DNA from: an uncultured Clostridia bacterium
Lineage (GTDB): Bacteria; Bacillota; Clostridia; Oscillospirales; Acutalibacteraceae
Length of the DNA: 64,000 nucleotides
Assembly (NCBI GenBank): GCA_947593615.1
Contig: CANQDR010000006.1
Span: 1-64,000 of the forward strand
Reading direction: 5' to 3'
In this document: in pieces, positions 18,886-26,614 of the stretch
Layout of the letters: each line of letters begins with the position of its first letter
How positions within the stretch are numbered: position 1 is the first letter of the stretch
Position numbers and translations under genes: made by a program
Notes under the pieces: model-generated
Database searches by the model: none
What the model was told of the DNA's origin: nothing
The model's input: only the letters and a program-made list of their open reading frames with translations

Positions 18886-21322
18886 ATTTAAGCGTGTTTT
18901 GCTCAACAAAAGAATAATAATTGCATTTTTATTGCTTATTGTTATCAGCACAGGATTTTATCTTAATACACAATATCAAGCTGCAAAGAATAACGGAGCA
19001 GGATTTTTTGAAACAAACTCTTATCGCAAAGAAATATTCAACGATTTGCATGGTAAATCTGTTCAACGTATGCAGGAAGATATAAATGCTCAGCTTAATT
19101 ATGTTTCAGTAATTTGCAGTTTAATGGACTATGATGTTATAAAAGCTGAAGATTACCAGAATTATTCCGAGCACTGGCAGGAACAGGAAACAGAACTTCG
19201 TAAGATAAATCCAGATATTGCAAAAGAATATGATAAAAATAAAAATTCCCTTGACCGTGAGGGATATCGGTCAAGGGAATGGGTGTTGTCTGAAATTCTT
19301 TCTCAGATTCAATATATTGAAGAATACCCTGAATATCTTAAAAGTATAGACGCAAAAGCTGAACAGATGAACTCCATCAGTATTTTTGCTGAAGACAACT
19401 CTTTGTCAAATGCGAATATTAACAGAACCGTAGAAGATTATGCTTCGCTTAAAAAGATTGAACTATCAATTGGCAATGACAAGCCGATTACAACCGTGCT
19501 TGAATTTGATTCAGTGCACTATTTAATCTTTATTTTCGGCATTTTAGTTGTGTTCAGCTTTATTGAGGAGCGCAGACGCGGACTTTGGAATGTTGTTTAT
19601 TCAACCCCAAACGGCAGATTTACACTTGCATTAAGGCGTGCAGGTATTATTTGTGTAAGTATCACTTTTGCAGTAATGATTATGTATTTTGTGCTATTTG
19701 CAGTTTCGTTTATACTGTATGGAGGATGGGGAGATATTTTCAGAACGATTCAGTCAATTGAATTGTTTCAGAATTTTATATTTCCTATGTCAGAAATTCA
19801 GTTTATCTTACTCTATATTTTCGTAAATATTATAACGCAGCTTGTACTTGCGTTTTTGTTTTGGTTTATAATGTCGTTTATACAGAATACAAGCATTGCG
19901 CTTGGAGTGGCAGGAGTGATTTTTGCTGTTGAGTTTGCGCTGTACTCAATTTTGCCTATCCAGAGCAATCTTGCGATTTTAAAATGTATGAACATTTTTT
20001 ATTACATAAATCCCACAGAGGCAATTATAAAATATTGTAATTTAAACGTTTTCTTTTTCTTAGTTAATTTGTATCGTCTTGTACTGATTTCAGCATTGTT
20101 ATTCATGCTATTGTTTGCAATGCTCAGCTTAATTACAACGGCTAATAAATATCCGGGAAAAACTCCAAATAAATTAGAAGTTTTTTTGATGAAGATAATT
20201 TCCGGAGTCACAAATTTTTATTGGAAATTAGTTGAGAAACTCACCATAACCGGAACAGAATTGTATAAAATCCTTATAATACAAAAAGGATGGGTTGTAT
20301 TGCTTGCTATCGCACTTACCCTATTCAATTCAATAGATACAGGAAAACTTTATTACAGTGGAACTGACAGTATTGTTAATAGTTTCTACGATGAATACAG
20401 CGGTCCGTTAACAGAAAGAACACGTCAATATGTAAATAATCTGGAAAATGAGATTGCCAATGTTGACAGCGAGTTTCAAAAGGCTAATGAAGATTACGCA
20501 GTTAATAAAATTTCTTATGATGAGTATATGAATCATGTCTTTAAATCAGAAGCTTATGACAGTAAGCGCGAAGCTCTGAAAATAATACAAGAGCGTATTG
20601 AATATATCGACCAAAATAAAACGAATGGAACTGATGCGTGGCTTGTCAATCCAAACGGTTACGATGCTCTTTTGAATATAAGTGGCTTTTCAAGACAGCA
20701 GAATTTTGCGTTAATTTCAGTGTTCTGCCTGATAATTATTATGTCGGGTATATTCTCATTTGAAAAGCGTTCTATGATGTATGGTTCAATTATGGCAAGC
20801 TCCGAAGGAAGACAATATCTGTTTGGTAAAAAAATGATTTGTGCAATTATTATTACGCTTTTTGTGTGGTTATGTGCAGGTGTTACGGAGATAATCGACA
20901 TTTGCATAAGGTATCCGCTGACAACATTTGACGCACCTTTAAAAAGCTTTGAGTTTTTAAACGGATTACCGTTTAATTTCAGTATTGGAGCGTTTCTTGT
21001 TCTTCTTTATTTGTCAAGACTTATGCTATTGCTTTCTGTATCGTGCATTGTATGTTTTATCTCTTTAAAAACAAAATATGAGTCAAGCATAATTATTTCA
21101 TCAGCAATACTTATAGCACCGTCTTTGTTGTATGCTGTTGGAATAGATGCGTTTGCATATATTTCCGTCACTGTGCCTATATCGGCAATGAACTTAATTA
21201 TTTATTCTAATGGCTATACTTTTATAATCCCCATATTGCTGATTATTTTTATAGGTATATTAGCTGTTTTTTTTACAAAACGAAAATGGTGCAATGAAAG
21301 CAGGTGTAAAAATGGAGCTTAA
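18878..21322 (+). CDS. ABC-2 type transporter permease with two fused permease halves
   Basis: The 814-residue membrane protein has two similar halves: each opens with a cytoplasmic amphipathic segment and a first membrane helix (KRIIIAFLLLIVISTGFYL near residue 12 and WVVLLAIALTL near 475), a long extracytoplasmic domain of 150-190 residues, then about five helices. The ATPase partner is encoded by the next gene, which overlaps by 11 nt; the lipoprotein gene upstream overlaps by 8 nt. Such fused permeases resemble bacteriocin self-protection or peptide exporters. Substrate unknown. Confidence 0.8.
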   Translation: MNEFKRVLLNKRIIIAFLLLIVISTGFYLNTQYQAAKNNGAGFFETNSYRKEIFNDLHGKSVQRMQEDINAQLNYVSVICSLMDYDVIKAEDYQNYSEHWQEQETELRKINPDIAKEYDKNKNSLDREGYRSREWVLSEILSQIQYIEEYPEYLKSIDAKAEQMNSISIFAEDNSLSNANINRTVEDYASLKKIELSIGNDKPITTVLEFDSVHYLIFIFGILVVFSFIEERRRGLWNVVYSTPNGRFTLALRRAGIICVSITFAVMIMYFVLFAVSFILYGGWGDIFRTIQSIELFQNFIFPMSEIQFILLYIFVNIITQLVLAFLFWFIMSFIQNTSIALGVAGVIFAVEFALYSILPIQSNLAILKCMNIFYYINPTEAIIKYCNLNVFFFLVNLYRLVLISALLFMLLFAMLSLITTANKYPGKTPNKLEVFLMKIISGVTNFYWKLVEKLTITGTELYKILIIQKGWVVLLAIALTLFNSIDTGKLYYSGTDSIVNSFYDEYSGPLTERTRQYVNNLENEIANVDSEFQKANEDYAVNKISYDEYMNHVFKSEAYDSKREALKIIQERIEYIDQNKTNGTDAWLVNPNGYDALLNISGFSRQQNFALISVFCLIIIMSGIFSFEKRSMMYGSIMASSEGRQYLFGKKMICAIIITLFVWLCAGVTEIIDICIRYPLTTFDAPLKSFEFLNGLPFNFSIGAFLVLLYLSRLMLLLSVSCIVCFISLKTKYESSIIISSAILIAPSLLYAVGIDAFAYISVTVPISAMNLIIYSNGYTFIIPILLIIFIGILAVFFTKRKWCNESRCKNGA

Positions 21323-22181
21323 TATAATAAATCTTACTAAATATTATGGAAATCATTGCGCACTTAATGATGTAAGCATAACGCTTACTAACGGAATATA
21401 CGGACTTCTGGGTGCAAACGGAGCAGGAAAATCTACATTGATGAATCTGATTACAGACAATATAAATAGAACATCGGGTGAAATACTTTATGACGGAGCG
21501 GACATATTAAAGCTTGGAAAGGCGTTTAGAAAAAAGATAGGTTATATGCCCCAGCAGCAGGGCTTTTATGAACAGCTTTCTGCAAGAGCGTTTGTGCTGT
21601 ATATGGCGTCACTCAAAGGAATTTCCAGAAAAGAATCGAAAAAGCAAGCTGACGAATTGCTTAAAGTGGTAAATCTCGATGCGGTTGCGCACAAAAAAAT
21701 CGGAGAGTTTTCGGGTGGAATGAAACAGAGGGTGCTTCTGGCGCAGGCTTTACTCGGAAATCCAAAAATTCTTTTGCTTGACGAGCCGACCGCAGGTCTT
21801 GATCCAAAAGAGAGAATCAGAATACGTAACTTTATAAGCGAAATTGCAGAGGATAAAATCGTCCTCATTTCAACCCACGTTGTGTCGGACATAGAGTTTA
21901 TCGCAAAGGAGATAATCCTGCTTAGAAACGGACAGCTTGTGTCGCACGATACCTGCGGCAATCTTATAAAAGAGATTGAAAATAAAGTATTTGAAGTGGA
22001 AATTGAAAGAGAAGATTTAAAACGTTTTCAGGATAATTACAGGGTATCAAATCTGTATAACGAAGAAGATAAAATAATCGTCCGCATAGTGACCGACAAT
22101 CCGCCGGAAAATTATGCGGCTCAACCTGTAAATCCAACCCTTGAGGATTTGTATCTGTATGTTTTTGAAAACGGAAAATGA
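21312..22181 (+). CDS. ABC transporter ATP-binding protein of the ABC-2 cassette
   Basis: The 289-residue ATPase has Walker A GANGAGKST, Q-loop MPQQQGFYEQL, signature FSGGMKQRV, Walker B ILLLDEPTAGLDP and H-loop STHV, followed by a roughly 80-residue C-terminal extension typical of drug and lantibiotic exporters of the CcmA/BcrA type. An in-frame ATG at 21294 lies further inside the permease gene; ATG 21312 is preferred because CAGGTG lies 6 nt upstream. It pairs with the 814-residue permease. Confidence 0.88.
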   Translation: MELNIINLTKYYGNHCALNDVSITLTNGIYGLLGANGAGKSTLMNLITDNINRTSGEILYDGADILKLGKAFRKKIGYMPQQQGFYEQLSARAFVLYMASLKGISRKESKKQADELLKVVNLDAVAHKKIGEFSGGMKQRVLLAQALLGNPKILLLDEPTAGLDPKERIRIRNFISEIAEDKIVLISTHVVSDIEFIAKEIILLRNGQLVSHDTCGNLIKEIENKVFEVEIEREDLKRFQDNYRVSNLYNEEDKIIVRIVTDNPPENYAAQPVNPTLEDLYLYVFENGK

Positions 22182-22241
22182 TATACTTTATAATAACTAT
22201 AACAATAATCGGCAAAAAAGCTGTTTATCTGGGGTAGTATT

Positions 22242-23609
22242 ATGAAAATTAAAAATATAAAATTTTTAGCAAAATCAAATATAAAAGGGAACAAAAAAAG
22301 CAATGCAGTTATAGTGCTGATGTGTTTGCTTGTAATAGCCTGTACGGTCATATCTTGTTTTACGGCAGTGACAGCTCGGGCACTAAATGAATACAAAGAG
22401 GACTACAGGGCGAGATCACTGGAGCTTGACCCATGGCTTTTACCGCTTACCGATGACGCAATTTCATCAATTGAAAATGTTGAACACGTTTCTTCGGTGG
22501 ATGATATTGCCGGTTTCAGAGGTGTATGCATGTTTAGCATTTTAGATGTTGACAATGAAAATGGAAGTTCGGATAAAATTGATGAAAAGTTGAAAGAAGA
22601 AAATACGGCATTTTATATATGTGGCTTAATCGGCGATGAAGAAAAAACCATAACAGCCGGCAAGAGTTTAGATGATTCCCCTGTTTTCAGTTGTATAGTA
22701 CCGAGCATATTTTATCCGTTTGAAAACGAAAACAGTAACTACGGAGAACTTGATTATATTGACGGCACAACTATGATTGGAAAAACAATTACGGTAAAGG
22801 GATATAACGATAATGTAAGTGTTACATATAATTACAGTGAAGATGATGTTTCAAGCAATACTGATGAGGTGCTGCCGTCACCCGAGTATAAATTAAAAAT
22901 TGTCGGAACCTATTACTGTACTCCTGCAAAATCGGGTTATTATGCGGATATATTCGTTTCAAGAGAAACCGATTTAAAAATGACGGAAATGGCATTGAAA
23001 TCAGCGGGAGTTAATTTGTCGGCTAATGAAAGTAAACTTTCACGGTGGTGGAACGATTCTTCGTTGCACAGTTATTATGTTGTAGCCGACGATTTTGATA
23101 ACTTACCGTACATATTTAATGAAGTAAGCCGAATGGGATATTCTATTGCAAACTCGCCCGAACAGTTAATCAAAGACAGCACCGTTTTAATGGCAAATTT
23201 GTTCGGTACGGTTGGTTTGTTTTTAATTTTTGCACTTTTTATTTTGGCGGTTATTACGCTGGTGCAGTCTTCAATTTCTTCCGTTAATGAAAGGAAGAGC
23301 TATATAGGTTTGCTGAAAGCTATAGGTTATAAGAATAGGCAGATATTTGTTTGTATGTGTTATGAACAGTTGTCTTTGACGCTAAAAGGCTTTTTAGTTG
23401 GCGGTTTTTTGTCAACAGCATTTATCGCTTTTACTAACTTTGTTTTCAGACACGGAGCATATCAAGGGCTTTTATATATAATTGATTGGCGCTTATTCCT
23501 GTTTTTTATTTGCATATCCTTAGCGATATCGATAATTATTCCGCTGATTTGTCAAGTGATTTTGATAAAGAAATTAACAGATATTCAGCCGATAAACGCT
23601 ATGAGTTAG
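22242..23609 (+). CDS. MacB/FtsX-type permease, copy A1
   Basis: The 455-residue protein has the single-ectodomain FtsX layout: one membrane helix at about residues 24-46, an extracytoplasmic domain to about 310, and three helices at the C-terminus with a cytoplasmic SSISSVNERKSYIGLLKAIG loop. Residues 303-455 are encoded by DNA identical to that of the 24549 gene; the first 302 residues are similar but clearly diverged. The ATPase that should serve it is truncated directly downstream, so it must borrow the intact ATPase at 25934 or be inactive. Likely roles are peptide export or resistance. Confidence 0.85.
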   Translation: MKIKNIKFLAKSNIKGNKKSNAVIVLMCLLVIACTVISCFTAVTARALNEYKEDYRARSLELDPWLLPLTDDAISSIENVEHVSSVDDIAGFRGVCMFSILDVDNENGSSDKIDEKLKEENTAFYICGLIGDEEKTITAGKSLDDSPVFSCIVPSIFYPFENENSNYGELDYIDGTTMIGKTITVKGYNDNVSVTYNYSEDDVSSNTDEVLPSPEYKLKIVGTYYCTPAKSGYYADIFVSRETDLKMTEMALKSAGVNLSANESKLSRWWNDSSLHSYYVVADDFDNLPYIFNEVSRMGYSIANSPEQLIKDSTVLMANLFGTVGLFLIFALFILAVITLVQSSISSVNERKSYIGLLKAIGYKNRQIFVCMCYEQLSLTLKGFLVGGFLSTAFIAFTNFVFRHGAYQGLLYIIDWRLFLFFICISLAISIIIPLICQVILIKKLTDIQPINAMS

Positions 23610-23702
23610 TTTGAGAGGTAACTATGAAATATATAGAATTAAAAAATGTTTCAAAAATCTATAACAATAAGGTTGTTGCCCTTGATAATGTTTCGCTTAC
23701 AG
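23145..23702 (+). repeat. 558-bp exact repeat, left copy
   Basis: Every base from ATTGCAAACTCG at 23145 to the CTTACAG at 23702 matches 25455-26012 (offset 2310). It spans the 3' third of the permease gene, the intergenic 14 nt and the first 26 codons of the ATPase gene. Compared line by line by eye. Confidence 0.92.
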
Positions 23703-23752
23703 GTTGCGGTGTAAATGAAATTACTCTGTATTTATTTAATAATTTGCAGTAA
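23624..23752 (+). pseudogene. Truncated ABC ATPase fragment at the duplication joint
   Basis: The first 26 codons are identical to the intact ATPase at 25934 (MKYIELKNVSKIYNNKVV and on to SLT). The frame then runs through a 32-nt joint and into the copied rplQ-terminator spacer, ending at TAA 23750-23752 after 16 foreign residues. Walker A and everything beyond are lost, so it cannot bind ATP. It is a direct scar of the duplication event. Confidence 0.9.
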
Positions 23753-23761
23753 ATAGATTAA

Positions 23762-23790
23762 CCCCCGACTCAGGTCGGGGGTTTTGTTTT
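23762..23790 (+). terminator. Copied rplQ-type terminator
   Basis: CCCCCGAC, loop TCAG, GTCGGGGG (23762-23781), then TTTTGTTTT. It would stop transcripts coming from the first unit before the second promoter, isolating the two units. Confidence 0.85.
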
Positions 23791-23917
23791 GCCATTTTTA
23801 ATTATATGCAGTAATATTATTTCCAAAATTTATTTCCTGCAGCAGAGAAAATCTTTTAAATTATATTATTATTTGCTAAAAATTATTATAAAAATAAAAA
23901 ATATTTATTAAAAGATA

Positions 23918-23946
23918 TTGACAAAGTGATTTTATATGGCTATAAT
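23918..23946 (+). promoter_or_regulatory. Promoter of secreted protein gene 2
   Basis: TTGACA (23918-23923), 17-nt spacer, TATAAT (23941-23946): the same strong boxes as at 17020-17048. Confidence 0.85.
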
Positions 23947-23952
23947 TAAATT

Positions 23953-23984
23953 GTAAAATATTTCTAAATATGATAATATTTTAC
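23953..23984 (+). promoter_or_regulatory. Operator-like inverted repeat, second copy
   Basis: GTAAAATATT (23953-23962), 12-nt spacer, AATATTTTAC (23975-23984). Both arms are identical to those at 17055-17086; the spacer differs at a few bases. Confidence 0.6.
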
Positions 23985-24048
23985 ACAAGAAGTCTGTTGT
24001 TCAGTTGCAACTAATTACAGAAAAAAATAATTCACGAGGTGATAATAA

Positions 24049-24483
24049 TTGCTAAAACTTAATAAAATAAAAAAATTATCTATTACAACAATGGCTGTTG
24101 TATGTGCACTATCAACGGCTGCGGCTATAGGTGTGAGCGCTCAAACCTATCAATGGACGCATATAGTTTCTCTTGCTACTAATCCCGGCGTAATGACCAG
24201 CATATCAACAAGCATGGGCGGTACCGGAAAAATGTCCGAGAATTTTGCTGGATATCCAACTATATTTGACGGATATAGCAGATCAAGCAATAAAGCCCGT
24301 GCTGTTAATGAATCAACTGGAAAAAGTTACGGTTGGAAAAATCTTATATTAACCAAAAATTCTCCGGGTATAGTAAGCATTACATATGGTGAGAGGTTAA
24401 GTGCAGCACCCTACTATGTACAATACCAAAATGTGAGTGATGGTGGTTTCAGAGCGTCTGCTACTCTGATAAAGAAATACTAA
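24049..24483 (+). CDS. Small secreted protein 2, family not recognised
   Basis: The 144-residue precursor starts with TTG 24049 behind ACGAGGTGAT. The signal peptide has a lysine-rich n-region, a core MAVVCALSTAAAIG and a site after GVSA near residue 31. The mature part, about 113 residues, has no cysteine, is rich in Ser, Gly, Tyr and Asn, and ends SATLIKKY. A pair of tryptophans (TYQWTH and YGWKN) is notable. No real similarity to the 17273 protein is visible except for length and composition, although both hold the same slot in the duplicated unit. A secreted antimicrobial or signalling protein is possible; nothing in the sequence proves it. Confidence 0.75.
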   Translation: MLKLNKIKKLSITTMAVVCALSTAAAIGVSAQTYQWTHIVSLATNPGVMTSISTSMGGTGKMSENFAGYPTIFDGYSRSSNKARAVNESTGKSYGWKNLILTKNSPGIVSITYGERLSAAPYYVQYQNVSDGGFRASATLIKKY

Positions 24484-24492
24484 ATTAATTGG

Positions 24493-24523
24493 GGGACTGT
24501 CAAACAAGAAAAGTGACAGTCCC
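24493..24523 (+). other. Hairpin after secreted protein gene 2
   Basis: GGGACTGTCA (24493-24502), 11-nt loop, TGACAGTCCC (24514-24523), in the short gap before the permease gene, no long T-run. Different sequence but same position as the hairpin at 17666-17694. Confidence 0.6.
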
Positions 24524-24548
24524 TATCGTTTAATTATGGTGAAATACT

Positions 24549-25919
24549 ATGAAATATTCCTATTACAGATTCTTATCTAAAGCAAATATAAAAGGTAACA
24601 AAAAGAGCCATGCAGTAATTGCATTGATGTGTGTACTTGTAATAGCCTGCACGGTTATATCTTGTTTTACATTAGTAACACAAAACGCAGTTAACAAGTA
24701 TAAAGATGACTACAGAGCAAGATCGCTGGAACTTGACCCGTGGCTTTTGCCAATTACAGACGCGGCACTTGAAGCAATTTCTAATATTGAGCATGTCGAG
24801 TCAGTAGCTGATACTACGGGTTTTCGAAGTATATGTATGTTTGATATTATAGATATTAATAGTGAAAAAGAAAGTTCAAATAAGGTTGATGAAGAGATAA
24901 AAAGCAAAGAGGCATTAGTATACGTATGTGGACTAATAGGAGATGAAGAAAAAACGGTAATAGCCGGCGACAGTCTTGAAAACTCCCCTGAATTCAGTTG
25001 TATAGTGCCAAGTTTATTTTATCCGTTTCAAGACGAAAATAATCTCAATTATGAAAATATTGATTATATTGACGGAACAAGTTTGATTGGAAAAACAATT
25101 TCTCTAAAGGGCTATAATGGAGATGTATGTATTCGATATAATTATAGCGACGGCGTTGTTTCGGGTAACGATGATGCATTACTGCCGTCGCCTGAGTATA
25201 AACTGAAGATTGTCGGAACATATTATTGTTCCCCAACAACATCAGGCAGTTTTCAGGATATATATGTTTCAAGAGAAACTGATTTAAAAATGACTGAAAT
25301 GGCATTGAAATCATCAGGAATTGATTTATCGTCTGATGAAAGCAAACTTGCAAAGTGGTGGAACGAATCCTCGCTGCACAGCTACTTTGTAGTGGCTGAT
25401 GACTATAATAATTTATCGTATGTATATAATACAATAAGTGAAATGGGATACGAAATTGCAAACTCGCCCGAACAGTTAATCAAAGACAGCACCGTTTTAA
25501 TGGCAAATTTGTTCGGTACGGTTGGTTTGTTTTTAATTTTTGCACTTTTTATTTTGGCGGTTATTACGCTGGTGCAGTCTTCAATTTCTTCCGTTAATGA
25601 AAGGAAGAGCTATATAGGTTTGCTGAAAGCTATAGGTTATAAGAATAGGCAGATATTTGTTTGTATGTGTTATGAACAGTTGTCTTTGACGCTAAAAGGC
25701 TTTTTAGTTGGCGGTTTTTTGTCAACAGCATTTATCGCTTTTACTAACTTTGTTTTCAGACACGGAGCATATCAAGGGCTTTTATATATAATTGATTGGC
25801 GCTTATTCCTGTTTTTTATTTGCATATCCTTAGCGATATCGATAATTATTCCGCTGATTTGTCAAGTGATTTTGATAAAGAAATTAACAGATATTCAGCC
25901 GATAAACGCTATGAGTTAG
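24549..25919 (+). CDS. MacB/FtsX-type permease, copy A2
   Basis: The 456-residue paralogue of the 22242 product has the same layout: first helix near residues 24-46, ectodomain to about 310, three C-terminal helices. From residue 303 to the end the DNA is identical to the first copy. The ectodomain keeps landmarks such as RARSLELDPWLLP and FVSRETDLKMTEMALKS-like segments but differs at many positions, as expected if it adapts to a different partner. Followed after 14 nt by the intact ATPase gene; a weak ribosome binding site (GGTGAAA) precedes the ATG. Confidence 0.87.
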   Translation: MKYSYYRFLSKANIKGNKKSHAVIALMCVLVIACTVISCFTLVTQNAVNKYKDDYRARSLELDPWLLPITDAALEAISNIEHVESVADTTGFRSICMFDIIDINSEKESSNKVDEEIKSKEALVYVCGLIGDEEKTVIAGDSLENSPEFSCIVPSLFYPFQDENNLNYENIDYIDGTSLIGKTISLKGYNGDVCIRYNYSDGVVSGNDDALLPSPEYKLKIVGTYYCSPTTSGSFQDIYVSRETDLKMTEMALKSSGIDLSSDESKLAKWWNESSLHSYFVVADDYNNLSYVYNTISEMGYEIANSPEQLIKDSTVLMANLFGTVGLFLIFALFILAVITLVQSSISSVNERKSYIGLLKAIGYKNRQIFVCMCYEQLSLTLKGFLVGGFLSTAFIAFTNFVFRHGAYQGLLYIIDWRLFLFFICISLAISIIIPLICQVILIKKLTDIQPINAMS

Positions 25920-26012
25920 TTTGAGAGGTAACTATGAAATATATAGAATTAAAAAATGTTTCAAAAATCTATAACAATAAGGTTGTTGCCCTTGATAATG
26001 TTTCGCTTACAG
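25455..26012 (+). repeat. 558-bp exact repeat, right copy
   Basis: Identical to 23145-23702. Complete identity over this length, beside diverged flanks, implies recent recombination or gene conversion. Confidence 0.92.
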
Positions 26013-26614
26013 TCAAGCAGGGTGAATTTATTGTGGTTATGGGTCAGTCGGGCAGCGGCAAAAGCACACTTCTGCAAATTGCGGGACTGCTTGATGCCTG
26101 CACATCGGGCTCGGTAATTATTAACGGCAATGACGTTTCCAACCTTGATAAAAACAAGCTTGCGGACGTTCGTATGAATTCTTTGGGTTTCGTGTTTCAG
26201 GCGTTTCATCTCAACGCGCACCTTAAACTGTATGAAAATATTATGGTGCCTATGCTTATAAATAATAAGTTTAAAAATAGAGCTGAAATGCAGGAAAAAG
26301 CAATGGAGCTTATAGAAAAAGTCGGACTTACACACCGTAAAGAGCATTATCCGTCAGAGCTTTCAGGCGGCGAACAGCAAAGAGTTGCCATTGCAAGAGC
26401 AATGGCAAATGACCCCGATTTTATTTTGGCAGACGAGCCGACAGGAAATCTGGACAGCAAAAATGAAATTATGATATTTGAGGAGCTTAAAAAGCTGTCT
26501 GATTCAGGCAAGGGAGTGCTTGTTGTCAGCCACAATGACGCAGTAATAGACTTTGCCGACAAGCTGTATGTAATGAAAGACGGCGTGTTAGAGGAAAAGC
26601 AAAATGAAAAATAA
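25934..26614 (+). CDS. MacB/LolD-type ABC ATPase
   Basis: The 226-residue ATPase has Walker A GQSGSGKST at residues 37-45, signature [15 protein letters not shown], Walker B FILADEPTGNLDS and H-loop VSHND. This type pairs with FtsX-like permeases. It lies between permease A2 and permease B, overlapping the latter by 11 nt, so a heterodimeric permease with one ATPase is likely. Its first 26 codons are duplicated as the fragment at 23624. Confidence 0.93.
   Translation: MKYIELKNVSKIYNNKVVALDNVSLTVKQGEFIVVMGQSGSGKSTLLQIAGLLDACTSGSVIINGNDVSNLDKNKLADVRMNSLGFVFQAFHLNAHLKLYENIMVPMLINNKFKNRAEMQEKAMELIEKVGLTHRKEHYPSELSGGEQQRVAIARAMANDPDFILADEPTGNLDSKNEIMIFEELKKLSDSGKGVLVVSHNDAVIDFADKLYVMKDGVLEEKQNEK

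Larger units (their letters stand above)
23735..24012 (+). repeat. Right copy of duplicated terminator-promoter block
   Basis: This matches 16840-17112 in content and order (offset about 6.9 kb): stop-codon flank, terminator, AT-rich spacer, promoter, inverted repeat, GTTGCAAC. The homology begins exactly at the former rplQ stop codon, showing that the left unit sits in the original location next to the ribosomal operon. Confidence 0.85.

Noticed and set aside
17273-24483. Assignment of the secreted proteins to the lactococcin 972 bacteriocin family
   Set aside because: The gene setting is similar, but I cannot see the family's motifs, so they remain unassigned.
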